64,000 bases of DNA from Lepus europaeus (Eukaryota; Chordata; Mammalia; Lagomorpha; Leporidae), in NCBI RefSeq assembly GCF_033115175.1, contig NC_084837.1, forward strand, positions 12,104,266 through 12,168,265. Direction: 5' to 3'. The notes under the pieces are model-generated. The model searched no databases. It saw nothing but the letters and a program-made list of their open reading frames with translations, and was not told the DNA's origin. The translations under genes were made by a program, and so were the position numbers. This document shows positions 21,478 through 31,470 of the stretch, piece by piece (the stretch's first letter is position 1; each line of letters starts with the position of its first letter).

Positions 21478-23734
21478 TTTTTATTTCTTTTTCCTTTTGC
21501 TTTTTGGTGCTTTGTCACATTTGCCCAAACAGTCCACGCTCCGACTCCCCCTGAGAAATCTGAGAAAAAGGAACATGTTCCTGATCCTGGTGGGGGGACA
21601 CTGAGGCTGTGTCGCATCCCAGCCACGTGTCCTGGAGACCCCGAGGGGGCCCCCTGTCATTCCCAAAGCTCTCCTCTGTCTTCCTGTCGTCCTACCCCCT
21701 GCTCCATTCTTCCTTCTAGAACCCGACTGCTGGCCAGGCCCTTCGCTCTGGCCCTCAGCAGCACGTTTCCAGCAAAGCAAAACCACAGGTGTTACCCTGC
21801 CCAGGGTCCCCAGGCAGCAACTCCGGGCACGCAGCCCGCCCCACCAGCCTCCCCCTGGGTGTGTGTGGGAGGGGTCCAGGTCCCCAGAGGCGGAACCCCG
21901 GTGTCCTCGCTCTGAGCTCGGCTTCGCTCAGAAGCCCTCTCTAAAGTGACTCCAAGCCAAGTGAGGGGCCTGGAGACAGGAGGTGGGGGGGCAGCTGGGA
22001 GCACCAGCCTCAGCCTCCCCATCCCAGCCTCTGCCTTCAGAGAAATGTACAGGAAGTGTTTGCTGGCTGAACTCTGACCCCTGACCCCTGACCCCGATAG
22101 AGAATGAGTGTGGATACAAGCTTGAATTCTAAGTGGGGGCTTCCTTTCTGGCCCCTCACGCCTTCACACCAGTGCCATCCCAGTGTCACATTATTGTGGG
22201 GGATGGGGCCTGGGACCCCCTGGGCGGGAGTGAAGAGAAGCTACTTCCTGGGCTCCTGGCCCTGGAAGAAACGGGGTGAGGGCCCACACTCGCTTATCAA
22301 GACCCCCATCTCCCTGCCCACCCTCTGTGTCTGGGCGCGGAGCCAGGGCGCCCTGTCCTGAGACCTCTTCCCATGTCTCCAGAAGCAAAGCACAAGATCG
22401 AGGCTTCTGGAAGATTCCTTTCCACTAGGGAAGCTCGAAATTCACCAGCAGTTCAAACTGAGCAACTGGCGTTGGTTTCTGTTTGTGTGTGTGCATGTGT
22501 GTGGGGGGCAGAACAAGGTCCCGCAGAGCACTGGGTGAGGAGCTGGGCGAGGGTGCTGGGCAGCCCTGCCCGGGCCACCAGGTCCAGCTGTCAGAGCAGC
22601 TGGTGCCCCCTGCTGGTCTCGGCCTCCCCTCTGTCTCTCTCTGCAGGTGGGGACTGTTCTCCTCACCAGCAGGTGGGGTCCGTCAGCCAGTTTCTGACAA
22701 GTCTCTCAGCAAGTCAGCCCTCAACGAAGGAGCTAGAATTTCCCCTGGAGAGACTTCCGCGCAGAGCCTGCTAGGGAAGAGTTACTGCAAGGAGGAGTGG
22801 GAGTCACAGGGGCCCTGGCTCGGCCCGGCCAGGTGGGCTCCGTGGGTGCTGGGCCTCGGTGTCTGTCACAGGAGCAGTCGCTGCACCTGCTGTCTCATCA
22901 CCAGCCCGGCCAGGGACCAGGTCTCAACCTCTCAGCCCCTACTGCTGCTTTGTCTTGGCCACCTGAGGTCCCTTCTCCTCGGGGACCGGGGTTGTTGTGT
23001 CTCCTGAGGGCCCGAGCACTGAGGAGGCTGGGGGCTCCCAGGTGCTGGTGGGGGTCAGTGACTCAAGGAGTGGGGGTGGAGAGGGTGTGGCCCTCCTTCC
23101 CCATTGCCCTAGACTTGCACCCAGCTCCAGCCTGGCCCCTCTCAGCCTCCGGGCTCCCCCTACTCCAGGCTGTCTTCCCAGCCCCTTCCCAGGCCCCCAC
23201 CTACACATGTCTGGTCCCTACGAAGCTTCTGGAGGCCCCAGACAGCTCCTGGCTGCAGTGCCACCTACTCCACCTGCCAATCTGGGGGTGAGTGACAGGT
23301 CATCAGACCCAGGCCAGACCCACCCACCAGGGACCGCTGCACCTACGGCATGAGTAGACCAGAAATACCCGTGACTGATGCCACACTGACCTCCCAGTGG
23401 CTCCTCACTGGCATGGGGCAGAGCCTTCTGGAAGGCTGGCTGGGAGATGTGCATGCCTCCTCTCCTGGTTTCTCCCACTGTCCATAATGCCCTTTGACCT
23501 GTGAGGCTAGTATTGGGTCAGAATTGACACCCCAAGTTGGCCATCGGCCACGCAGTCCAGGGACAGGTGCCTTTTTCCCACCGACGTTGTGTGCGTTGCC
23601 CCAGCACAGCTGGGAGAAAGTGACAGGAGCCACTGCTGCCCTTGAGAAGTGTGCGGCTCCCAGCCGGGAGCTGTCTCTTCCCACCTCGTGAGTAGTGCCA
23701 GCACTAACTTCAAGTTTACCATGTAAAAACAGCT
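21478..23734. other. Unassigned GC-rich unique sequence
   Basis: About 2.2 kb with no C repeat, the longest such stretch in the left half. A four-fold CTGACCC tandem lies at 22,073-22,095. Many long frames on both strands (up to 252 codons at 21,157-21,915, which begins inside a reversed C repeat) but no protein motif. Confidence 0.5.
22073..22095. repeat. (CTGACCC)n short tandem repeat
   Basis: Three perfect and one near-perfect heptamer units. Confidence 0.85.
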
Positions 23735-23830
23735 TAACCCTTCGCATATATTCATTCGTGCACACCTTGCAATAATGCTATAGTTATCCCCACTGTATAG
23801 ATAAGAAAAGGAAGGCCCAGTGCAGCTGAG
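23735..23830 (-). repeat. MIR-like fragment, reversed
   Basis: 'atatattcattcgtgcacac', 'agttatccccactgtatag', 'ataagaaaaggaaggcccag' follow reversed MIR. Confidence 0.5.
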
Positions 23831-24327
23831 GGGCGGGCACGCTGGGTGCCACTCCTCGCAACAGCCGGGTAAAGTGCAGCCTCCCCGCCTTCCCTGCTGG
23901 CGCTGCTGTCGCCACGGCTTCTTGCCAACCGCAGGCCCAGCCCCCTGACAGCGCCCTCTGAACCACCATGCAGCTGGATGGGCACAGGGCAGACAGGTGG
24001 CAGCTGGGGGCTGGAAGCAGCTCTCTGCGAGGCCCCCGGTGCCCACACAGAGGCCCTGCCATGTGTCGCAGCACACAGAGGCGCCACGCCGGGGAGTCTG
24101 TGTCCTGAGTGCCGGCGCAGATGTTAGGAAGACACAGCCCCTCCCTTCCTCCTGCCTGGGACTCCAGGCCTGTGCAAGCACTCTCTCGTGCCCACCTCCA
24201 CCCAGCCCCCCACCAAACGGATGCAGGACCAGCAGACTCAGGGACCTGGTGGGCCATGGGCTCTACAGACCCCAGGAGCCAGGAGGTCCCTGTAGGGGCA
24301 GGGGACACAAAGGCCACCCCTGAGGTG
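23831..24327. other. Unassigned stretch
   Basis: GC-rich; frames of 177 and 224 codons on minus overlap with plus-strand frames. Nothing recognised. Confidence 0.45.
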
Positions 24328-24387
24328 CTGTGTTAGTGGCCTTGCTGTCACTACGACAAAACATCCAAGGAAACTACAAGGAGAAAA
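24328..24387 (-). mobile_element. MaLR-like LTR, reversed, first piece
   Basis: 'gccttgctgtcactacgac' and 'aaaacatccaaggaaactac' begin a reversed LTR that resumes at 24,718 after a C repeat. Confidence 0.5.
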
Positions 24388-24716
24388 GGTTGGGCAGGTG
24401 TAGTGGTGCATCAGGTAACACCTGCAACACCAGCATCTCATATTGGAGCACTGGTTCTAATCCCAGCTGATCTGCTTCTGGTCCAGCTCCCTGCAAATGC
24501 ACCTGGGAAGGCAGCAGAAGATGGCCCAAGTGCTTGGACCTCTGCACCCACATGGGAGAACTTGATGGAGTTCCAGGCTCCTGGCTTTGGCCTGGTCCAG
24601 CCCCGACAGTTGTGGCCATTTGGGGAATTAACCAGAAGATGGAATCTTCTGTTAACCAGAAGATGGAATCTGTAATTCTGCCTTTCAAATAAATAAAATA
24701 AAACTTTTAAAAAGAG
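24388..24716 (+). repeat. C repeat with 20-bp internal duplication
   Basis: Inserted in an LTR; GAAAAGGTT before and GAGAAGGTT after are probable target duplication. Near the 3' end, TTAACCAGAAGATGGAATCT occurs twice in a row (from 24,629 and 24,653), replacing the normal CT stretch. Confidence 0.88.
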
Positions 24717-24717
24717 A

Positions 24718-25012
24718 AAGAGAAGGTTTATTTAGCTCACAGTTGGAGGTTCGAGTCCAAGACCTGGGGGCCTCACTGGTTTGGTCTCTGATGAGGGTGG
24801 CCATGGGGGAGCCTGGGGTACAGGCAGGGAAGGGCTCATATGGTGAGCCGGGAAGAAGAGAGAGCTGCTGGCCCAACTGTTACACACAGCTCTCCCCAGA
24901 GCTCCTGTCCTAGGGCACGCCCCCAGAGACCTAAGGACCTCCCACCAGCCCACCTCCCAGGCAGCGCTGTTGGATGGAGTGGAGAGTTTGAGTACCACTA
25001 ACTTGTGACTTG
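24718..25012 (-). mobile_element. MaLR-like LTR, reversed, second piece
   Basis: 'ggtttatttagctcacagtt', 'gggaagaagagagagctgc', 'aggacctcccaccagcccac' match the reversed LTR. This piece and 24,328-24,387 make one LTR of about 355 bp. Confidence 0.55.
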
Positions 25013-25034
25013 GTGCTTTAAAAGTACTGTATGA

Positions 25035-25335
25035 GGGGCCAGCTCTGTGGCGCAGTGGGTTAACGCCCTGGCCTAAAGTGCCAGCAACCTATATGGGCAC
25101 TGTTCTAGTTCCGGCAGCACCTCTTCCAATCCAGCCCTCTGCTATGGCCTGGGAAAGCAGTAGAAGATGGCCCAAGTCATTGGGCCCCTGCACCCACGTG
25201 GGAGACCAGAAGAAGCTCCTGGCTCCTGGCTTCGGATCGGCGCAGCTATGGCTGTTGTGGCCATCTGGGGGAGTAAACCATCGGATGGAAGACCTCTCTC
25301 TCTGTGTCTCTACCTCTCTGTAACTCTGACTTTCC
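25035..25335 (+). repeat. C repeat, tail missing
   Basis: Normal head GGGGCCAGCTCTGTGGCGC; stops at CTGTAACTCTGACTTTCC with no AAATAAA tail. It is fused directly to a reversed C repeat. Confidence 0.9.
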
Positions 25336-25590
25336 ATCTGCTGGTTCACTATCCAAATGGCTGCAACAGCCAGGGCTGAGCCAGGCTTGGGCAAGGCTGA
25401 AGCCAGGAGCCTGTGGGTCTCTCACATGGGTAGCAGGGGCCCCAGCACTTGTGCCATCTTCTACCGCTTTCCCAGGCATGTTATCAGGGAGCTGGATCAG
25501 AAGTGGAGCAGCCAGGACTCCAACTTGTGCCCATATGGGACACTAGCATTGCAGGAGGTGGCCCAACCCGCTGCTGGCCCCTTGTTTGTG
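25336..25590 (-). repeat. C repeat, reversed, tail missing
   Basis: Starts at ATCTGCTGGTTCACTATCCA, lacking the reversed tail and GA run, and ends near CCCGCTGCTGGCCCC. With the previous copy it forms a tail-to-tail inverted pair with no spacer. Confidence 0.88.
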
Positions 25591-26490
25591 TTTCTCTGCC
25601 AGTGATAATGGCATGCAGCTTGAACACTCCTGTTCTAACCCTGGAGATCTGCACGACAGCACCGGGCATGTGCAGAGAGGAGGAAGACTGCCCTGGACTG
25701 ATAAGGAAGGGCTGGGTTGAGCTGCAAGTGAGAAAAGGGGACGGGGTGGGGTGGACGATGCAGACTCTGCCTTACTCTCTCGCCTTGCAGCTTTGACTCT
25801 AGGGTCATGCGAATGTTTTGAACAACTATAAAATAAAATCAAGCCAAAGGGGAAAGAAAGCCATTAAAAAAGCTAAAAGCAAGTGCAAGAAAAATAAATC
25901 TATGTACTGAGTGGGTAGTTTAACCAAAAGAGAGAATTTGTTTCAAGGACCTTTCAACACGGTAATTGGGTGCTGCATCCCTTTTTTGTCCTAGGGACAA
26001 AAGGCACAGACTCTCTTCAGTAACCCCATTGTCGATGCCACCACGACACTCACGTCCATGTCCCCAAGTTATTACTCTGTTGGTTCTAAAACTGTTGCTC
26101 TCCAGGGTGAACAATGGCTCATTTGGTGTCAATGAGCTCCCCCCCCCCCCCCACTACCACAGCCCAGACTGTGGTCTGCAAACTGCCTTTCCCACTGGAA
26201 GGAACCCCAACGCTCAGGGGAATGCCTCGTGCCTGGCAAAGGGCAGGAAACAGACAGCAAGGGAGGAGCAGAGACTTCTGGGAGTGTGCACAAAGGACTC
26301 AGGACCAGCTCCACCGGCCTCGCTGGCCTGAGACGGGAGACACTGAACACCAGAAAGTTGCCACCAAAATAAAACTCACAATGATCTGAAGCGTTTCATT
26401 TATGAAAAGCCAAACACAAGTTCAGAATTCCCAAACAAAACAAATGTAATTGACCACTTTTGGAGAAGCCTGGGAAGTGGTACATAAAGG
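25591..26490. other. Unassigned stretch with 15-nt C run
   Basis: No repeat family recognised. A C homopolymer lies at about 26,141-26,155. AT-rich around 25,810-25,920. Confidence 0.45.
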
Positions 26491-26494
26491 AGAA

Positions 26495-26760
26495 AAGCTG
26501 GCTCTCCCTACCCCTCCCCTTCTCTTTCCACCCCTCCCCTCCTCTCCCCATCCCTCCCCACCTCTCCCCTCCTGGCCCCTCCCCACTCCTTCCCTCCTCT
26601 TCTCACCCCTCCCCTCCTCTCCCCAGCCTTCCCCACCTCTCCCCTCCTCTTCCCTCCCCTCCTGGCCCCTCCCCACTCCTTCTCTGCACTTCCCACTCCT
26701 CCCCTCCTGGCCGCCCCCCTTCTCTTCCCTTCCTTTCCCTTCTCCCCTCCTCCCCTTGTT
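26495..26760. repeat. Polypyrimidine minisatellite-like tract
   Basis: About 265 bp almost wholly C and T on +, with CTCCCCTCC-type units. A longer unit, CTCCCCTCCTGGCCCCTCCC followed by CACTCCTTC, occurs near 26,568 and 26,657. The purine strand is open for 84 codons of G/E/R-rich sequence, which is a composition artefact. Confidence 0.85.
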
Positions 26761-26892
26761 TCTTCTGTGTGAACTATACCCAGGGTGATGAGCTAATTAG
26801 TGCAGGGGGATGAAAGTCTCTACTATTGCAGCCCCTAGTGAAATGATGGCTAAGGCCAAAATGGGCTGCAAATACCTAAACCTGTGTGCTGT

Positions 26893-27205
26893 GTTTCAGC
26901 GTGTGTCCCAAAAGTTCATGTGCTGGAAACTAAGCCCCTAAATGCAAATGTTTATGGTGTATGGAGGTGGGCCTTTGGGCGGCAGTTAGGGTTGGGTGAA
27001 ATCATGGCCAGGGTGGGCCTGGGGGTCCCCATGATGAGATGAGTGGTTTTATAAGACAAGCAAAAAAAGACCTGAGCTGGTAGCTTACTCTGTCCCACCA
27101 TGCCATGTCCCCTTCTGTGTTCCAGTGTGGCAAGAAGACCCTCACCACACACCAGCACTATGCCCTTAGACTTTTCAGCCTCCAGAATTGTAAGAAATCT
27201 GGTTT
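26893..27205 (+). mobile_element. ERVL-MaLR LTR, first piece
   Basis: 'gtgtcccaaaagttcatgtg', 'ggaggtgggcctttgggcgg', 'gtggttttataagacaagc', 'ccatgccatgtccccttctg', 'agaccctcaccacacaccag', 'cagcctccagaattgtaag' in LTR order. The 3' end resumes after two C repeats. Confidence 0.68.
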
Positions 27206-27476
27206 TAGAGGCTGGCATTGTGGCAGAGCAGGTAAAGCCACCGCCTGCAGCGCCGGCATCCCATATGGGCACTGGTTCAAGTCCCAGCTGCTCCATTTCC
27301 GATCTAGCTCCCTGGGAGCATCTGGGAAAGCAGCAGAAGATGGCCCAAGTTCTAGTAGAAGCTCCTGGCTTCCAACTGACCCAGCTGCAGCCATTGTGGC
27401 CATTTGGGGAGTGAACCTGCAGATGGAAGATCTCTCTCTCTCTCTCTCTCTCTCTGTGTCTTTAAAATAAATAAAT
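27206..27476 (+). repeat. C repeat inside the LTR
   Basis: Head AGGCTGGCATTGTGGCAGAG; lacks part of the middle (GGGCCCCTGCACCCACGTGG is absent). Tail TTTAAAATAAATAAATT. Confidence 0.88.
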
Positions 27477-27731
27477 TGGGGCCAGCGCTGTGATGCAGAA
27501 GGTTAAAGCTCTGGTCTGCAGCGCCAGCATCCCATATGGGCACTGGTTCGAGTCCCAGCTGCTCTGCTTCCAATCCAGTTCTCTGCTATGGCCTGGGAAA
27601 GCAGTAGAATATGGGCCAAATCTTTGGGCCCCTGCACCCATGTAGGAGACCTGGAGGAGGCTCCTGGCTTCAGATCAGCTCAGCCCTGGTTGTTGCAGTC
27701 CTTTGGGGAGTGAACCAGCGGATGGAAGACT

Positions 27732-27762
<31 letters not shown>

Positions 27763-27834
27763 GGCTCTGCCTTTCTCTGTAACTCTTTCAAATAAATAAA
27801 ATAATTCTTTAAAAAATAAAATAAATAAATCTGT
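27477..27834 (+). repeat. C repeat in tandem with the previous one
   Basis: Begins GGGGCCAGCGCTGTGATGC right at the tail of the preceding copy, so it was probably inserted into that A-rich tail. Tail is two AATAAA-rich segments. Confidence 0.92.
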
Positions 27835-27912
27835 TAAAATTACATGTTTATGTCGATTTTCCAGGCTCAGGTGTTCTGTAAAAGCAGCAGAAAATGTACT
27901 AGACATCTCAGA
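27835..27912 (+). mobile_element. ERVL-MaLR LTR, 3' end
   Basis: 'gttaaaattacatgttta', 'tccaggctcaggtgttctgt', 'aaaagcagcagaaaatg' continue the LTR that was broken at 27,205 and reach its expected 3' terminus. Confidence 0.55.
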
Positions 27913-28150
27913 ACATCTCAACATCACTGAAAGAGATACCACCAGACGTCAGGTATCTGCTGGTGCGAATGCAGAGTATCATCCATGAGACACTTCCAAA
28001 GCCCACCTGGGAATCTGCTGTGTCCTGCACATTGCACTACTGAGGTGCGTTAGCACAGTGGACACATTCACAGCACCAGCGAGATATGAGCCCCACAATC
28101 CAGGGGCTGGAAGTTCTTCAGGGAAAACTCCCGGGTTCTCCAATAAAGTA

Positions 28151-28195
<45 letters not shown>

Positions 28196-28437
28196 GAGAA
28201 TACAAATGAACAGGCATCTATAGCTTTAGAGACCTAAAAGACTTGGCCAAATGCAAGGTGTGGGCTTATATAGACCTAGATTCAAAGAAACCAACTCTAA
28301 GAAGTAACAAAAACAAAAAACATGCACGTGACAATTGGGGAAATCTAAATGCTGAATGGGTATTGTCAACACCAAAGATTCATAATTAGTGTGCTAGGCT
28401 GTGATCCTGGAACTGTGACTATGATCAAAAGAGCAAG
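27913..28437. other. Unassigned stretch with (GA)n
   Basis: Contains about 20 GA units at 28,159-28,199 with one CG interruption. Nothing else recognised. Confidence 0.5.
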
Positions 28438-28742
28438 CCTGGGGTGGGTGTTTGGAATATCAGTTAAGGCACTCTTGGGATGCCTGCCTCCGGTATGGGA
28501 GTGCCTGGGCCTCAATCTTGCCTCCACTCCCAATTCCAGCTTCCTGCCGACACACACTCTGGGAAGCTGCAGGTGATGGCTCAAGTACTTGGGTCCTTGC
28601 CAGCCTTGTGGGAGACCTGGACTAGGTTCCCAGCTCCTGGCTTTGGCCTTGCCCAGCCCTGGCTGTTGTGGTCATTCAGGGAGTGAACTAGCAGATGGGA
28701 GATCTCTCTCTTTCAAACAAGGATAAATTAAAGTTTTTAAAG
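28438..28742 (+). repeat. C repeat, old copy
   Basis: GGGGTGGGTGTTTGGAATATC head, GCTTCCTGCCGACACACAC, TGGCTTTGGCCTTGCCCAGC; short CT stretch and weak tail, followed by a G run. Confidence 0.78.
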
Positions 28743-28829
28743 GGGGGGGGTCTTTTTGTCTTACAAACGTGTGCTCCTCGTATGTGTATTGCTGCAGGGA
28801 TGGCCCCCAGGGACCTCATACACACCCTC

Positions 28830-29180
28830 CCCCCATGTAACCCTGGAGCTGGCTGCATGCCTTGTTTTGCCTAATGGGACACTAGCGGTCAGGACGCAGG
28901 CAGAAGCTGGGAACTCTTGGAACACTGCCACTATGGGAACAAGTCCCAGCTGGCCTGGTGCACAGGTTGTGTGGAGAACCGAGTCCCCTAGTCCAGCTGC
29001 CAGACATGTGAGAGAGGCCATAAAGGCAGTCCAGCCCCAGTCAAGTGACCAGCTGACTGGCATGACAAACCCAGCAGAAGAACCATCCAGCTGATCCCAG
29101 CCCACACTGTCAGCCCACGGAAGTAATAAGCGATTGCTATCCCAGGCCATGAGATGACAGCAACAGGCAAGCCAAACACT
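28830..29180 (+). mobile_element. MLT1-type LTR
   Basis: 'ttgttttgcctaatgggac', 'ggacgcaggcagaagctgg', 'cttggaacactgccactatg', 'gcagtccagccccagtcaag', 'agcagaagaaccatccagc', 'ggaagtaataagcgattgc' follow an MLT1 LTR closely. Solo, no internal region. Confidence 0.58.
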
Positions 29181-29395
29181 TCTGGAACATGGACGGATGA
29201 AATTACAGATGTCTGGGATTCACTTCCAATTAAACTGGGGGCAGAGTGAGTAAAGGCATAGAAGAAACCAGATTGGTTCTGTGCTGGTAACTGCTGAACC
29301 CGCTGGGGGGGGGGGGGTGATAGGGCTCACTTTACTAACCTCTCTGCCTTTGGGTGTGTTAGCAACGGAAAATTCCCGTACCGGAAAAGGGAACT

Positions 29396-29711
29396 AGGAG
29401 CCAGCACTGTGGCACAGCGGTTGGGCCGCTGCCTTGATGCTGGTATCCCTTATGAGCACCAGGTTGAGTCCTGGCTGCTCCACTTCTGATCCAGCTCTGC
29501 TAATGTGCAGAAGACGACCCAGGAGCTTGGGCCCTTGCACCCACGTGGGAGACCTGGGTGGGGGCCCTGGCTCCTGGCTTTGAACAGGCCCAGATCCGGC
29601 TGTTGAGGACCTTTTGGGAGGTGGGGGTGGAACCAGCAGATGGAAGATGTCTCTCTCTCTCCCTCTAACTCTGCCTTTCAAATCAATCAATCTTTAAAAA
29701 TAAATAAAGAG
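29396..29711 (+). repeat. C repeat
   Basis: Head GGAGCCAGCACTGTGGCACA; tail TTTCAAATCAATCAATCTTT. A 12-nt G run precedes it at about 29,306-29,317. Confidence 0.9.
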
Positions 29712-30035
29712 GGGCCGGCACTGTGGAGCTGTGGGCTAATCCTCTGCCTGTGGTGCCAGCCTCCCACATGGGTGCCGATTCTAGTCCCGGCTGCTCCTCT
29801 TCCAATCCAGCTCTCTGCCATGGCCTGGGAAAGCAGTAGAAGTCCTTGGGCCCTGCACCCGTGTGGGAGACCAGAAGAAGCTCCTGGCTCCTGGCTTCAG
29901 ATTGGCACGGCTCCGTCCATTGCGGCCATTTGGGGAGTGAACCGGCGGATGGAAGAGCTCTCTCTCTGAGTCTCCCTCTCATTGTCTGTAACTCTACCTC
30001 TCAAATAAATAAAATCTTTAAAAATAAAGAAAGAA
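29712..30035 (+). repeat. C repeat, head close to the young type
   Basis: GGGGCCGGCACTGTGGAGCT then GCTAATCCTCTGCCTGTGG, but with the AAATAAATAAAATCTTT tail. Follows the previous copy directly, and an (AAAG)n-like tail extends to about 30,060. Confidence 0.92.
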
Positions 30036-30084
30036 AAGAAAGAAGGAAAAGGGGAAGGAACGGAGGAAGGGGAACAGGATTACT

Positions 30085-30200
30085 CATCTATTGACAGGTA
30101 AAGCAGTTGAGACCCAGAGAGGGCCAGTGGGTTCTGCAGTGTCACACAGCAGACTCACAGTCAGGCCAAACAAGGTGACCTCCTGCGGAGGGCCCAGTCT
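30085..30200 (-). repeat. MIR-like fragment, reversed
   Basis: 'tattgacaggtaaagcagtt', 'gagacccagagagggccag', 'agtgtcacacagcagactc'. Short and diverged. Confidence 0.5.
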
Positions 30201-30487
30201 GTTAGGTAGGAAGTCAGATGTGAGCTTACGTGTGTGACAAAGGCCTAAGGAGACATTTAGGTCCAGCATATGCATCTCAAAGTCATCCCAATAACCTTCC
30301 AGGGGCAGCCCAGTGTCTGCATCCTGCCCTGCCCCTTCCCTTTTACCTGATAACCTGCCAGATGGGGGTCCCCACCCCTTCTGCCTGATACCTGCATTTC
30401 AAATATCCTGCCCTGGATCCTGATCCTCCAGGGGGTCCTGCCCATCCTTCCTCTAACCGGCGGCATGATGCCAGCCAGGCTTCCCCC
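30201..30487. other. Unassigned flank of the solo LTR
   Basis: Contains two CCTGATA(A)CCTG-like words, otherwise nothing recognised. Confidence 0.4.
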
Positions 30488-30491
30488 TGTC

Positions 30492-30886
30492 TGATAACTT
30501 CAGGGGGAAAACTCAGATAGGAGTTTTTAAGTATTTACATCCATAAGGTCTTTTGTTTCAGGAGATGTGAGAAGACAAAGACCCATCCCCTTAAACCCAC
30601 CCCCCCACCCCGGCCTCAACCAGACTGCACAGTCAGCCCTCTGCCTCGCTGCTGAGCCGCCCGCCTGGCCTGCACAGGTGTACTCTCTCCATCAACCATG
30701 TGACCTCTCTCTCCCCCCGTCTGGGCGACTGGGCACTCTCTCAGGTTCTGTCTGGAGAGGTGCCCATCCGTTCTTATGGATGTCCCTGCCCTAATAAACC
30801 TCGCTGTTTTACTTTCCACTACTCTCTGTCTTACGCCTGAATTCTTTCTTACGCGAAGACAAGAACCCTAGCGTTCACCGGTAACA
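30492..30886 (+). mobile_element. Solo retroviral LTR (ERV1-like)
   Basis: Begins TGATAACTTCAGGGGGAAAA, ends CGTTCACCGGTAACA, and is flanked by the same four bases TGTC (30,488-30,491 and 30,887-30,890). A polyadenylation signal AATAAA lies at 30,793-30,798, followed by the U5-type text CTGAATTCTTTCTTACGCG. About 395 bp, normal for a gammaretrovirus-like LTR. No internal retroviral sequence is next to it, so the provirus was removed by LTR-LTR recombination. The 4-bp duplication fits the ERV1 group; family not named. Confidence 0.82.
30793..30798 (+). promoter_or_regulatory. LTR polyadenylation signal
   Basis: AATAAA within CCCTAATAAACCTCGC, placed as expected near the end of R. Confidence 0.75.
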
Positions 30887-30890
30887 TGTC

Positions 30891-31239
30891 CATCCCCCAC
30901 ATGCTCAGAAGGCAGCCCAGGTAGGAATAATTTCTCCTTGAGCCTGAGAAAAGCCTCCTGGCAGGTCTCAGACATCAGAAGGTGGCGAGACCTTTGATGA
31001 AAAATGGAGCTCATTTGCGGCACGCACTGCTGACTTGGTGTTTGCAGAAGAAATCTGTGTTCTGCCAGGTCTGTGCACTACACCACATAAAAGACGGCCA
31101 GGGAATCCCTCCCTCCCACACCCCTGCTTCTGCTTGGCACCGAAAGCTTGTTCTGCTTCCGAAGGTGTGCAGTCACCACGGCCCAGACACCCGGGGCCAT
31201 ACGTGGCAGTGTGTCAGCCCGGCAACACCAAAAAGGCAC
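30891..31239. other. Unassigned stretch
   Basis: Nothing recognised downstream of the LTR. Confidence 0.4.
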
Positions 31240-31470
31240 TTTCAAGCCCAAATATATTAAAGTTGCCTCTTTCCCACACATACAAAATGAGCAAAGCTTT
31301 CATTATTCATCAAATGGGAAAATTAAGCACTGCAATTATCTATTGCCCGGGGGGTAGTTTGTGCACCGTTTAATCAGACGTTGCTACGTGAAACCACAGA
31401 CTGCTTGGCCATGAACAGACATTAAAGGAAGGTTACTTAATAAAAAAGAAAAAAAAACAAAAAAACTTCC
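31240..31470. other. AT-rich unique block ending in AATAAA plus A-rich tract
   Basis: Contains AAAGCTTTCATTATTCATCA, AATTAAGCACTGCAATTATC and AAACCACAG (RUNX-like). It ends with AATAAA at 31,439-31,444 followed by an A-rich tract to about 31,466. It could be a conserved noncoding block or a retrotransposed 3' end. Confidence 0.3.

Noticed and set aside
21157-21915. 252-codon plus-strand frame
   Set aside because: Begins inside a reversed C repeat and continues through unique sequence with no recognised protein feature.
26422-26696. 84-codon G/E/R-rich frame on minus
   Set aside because: Translation of the polypurine strand of a minisatellite; pure composition artefact.
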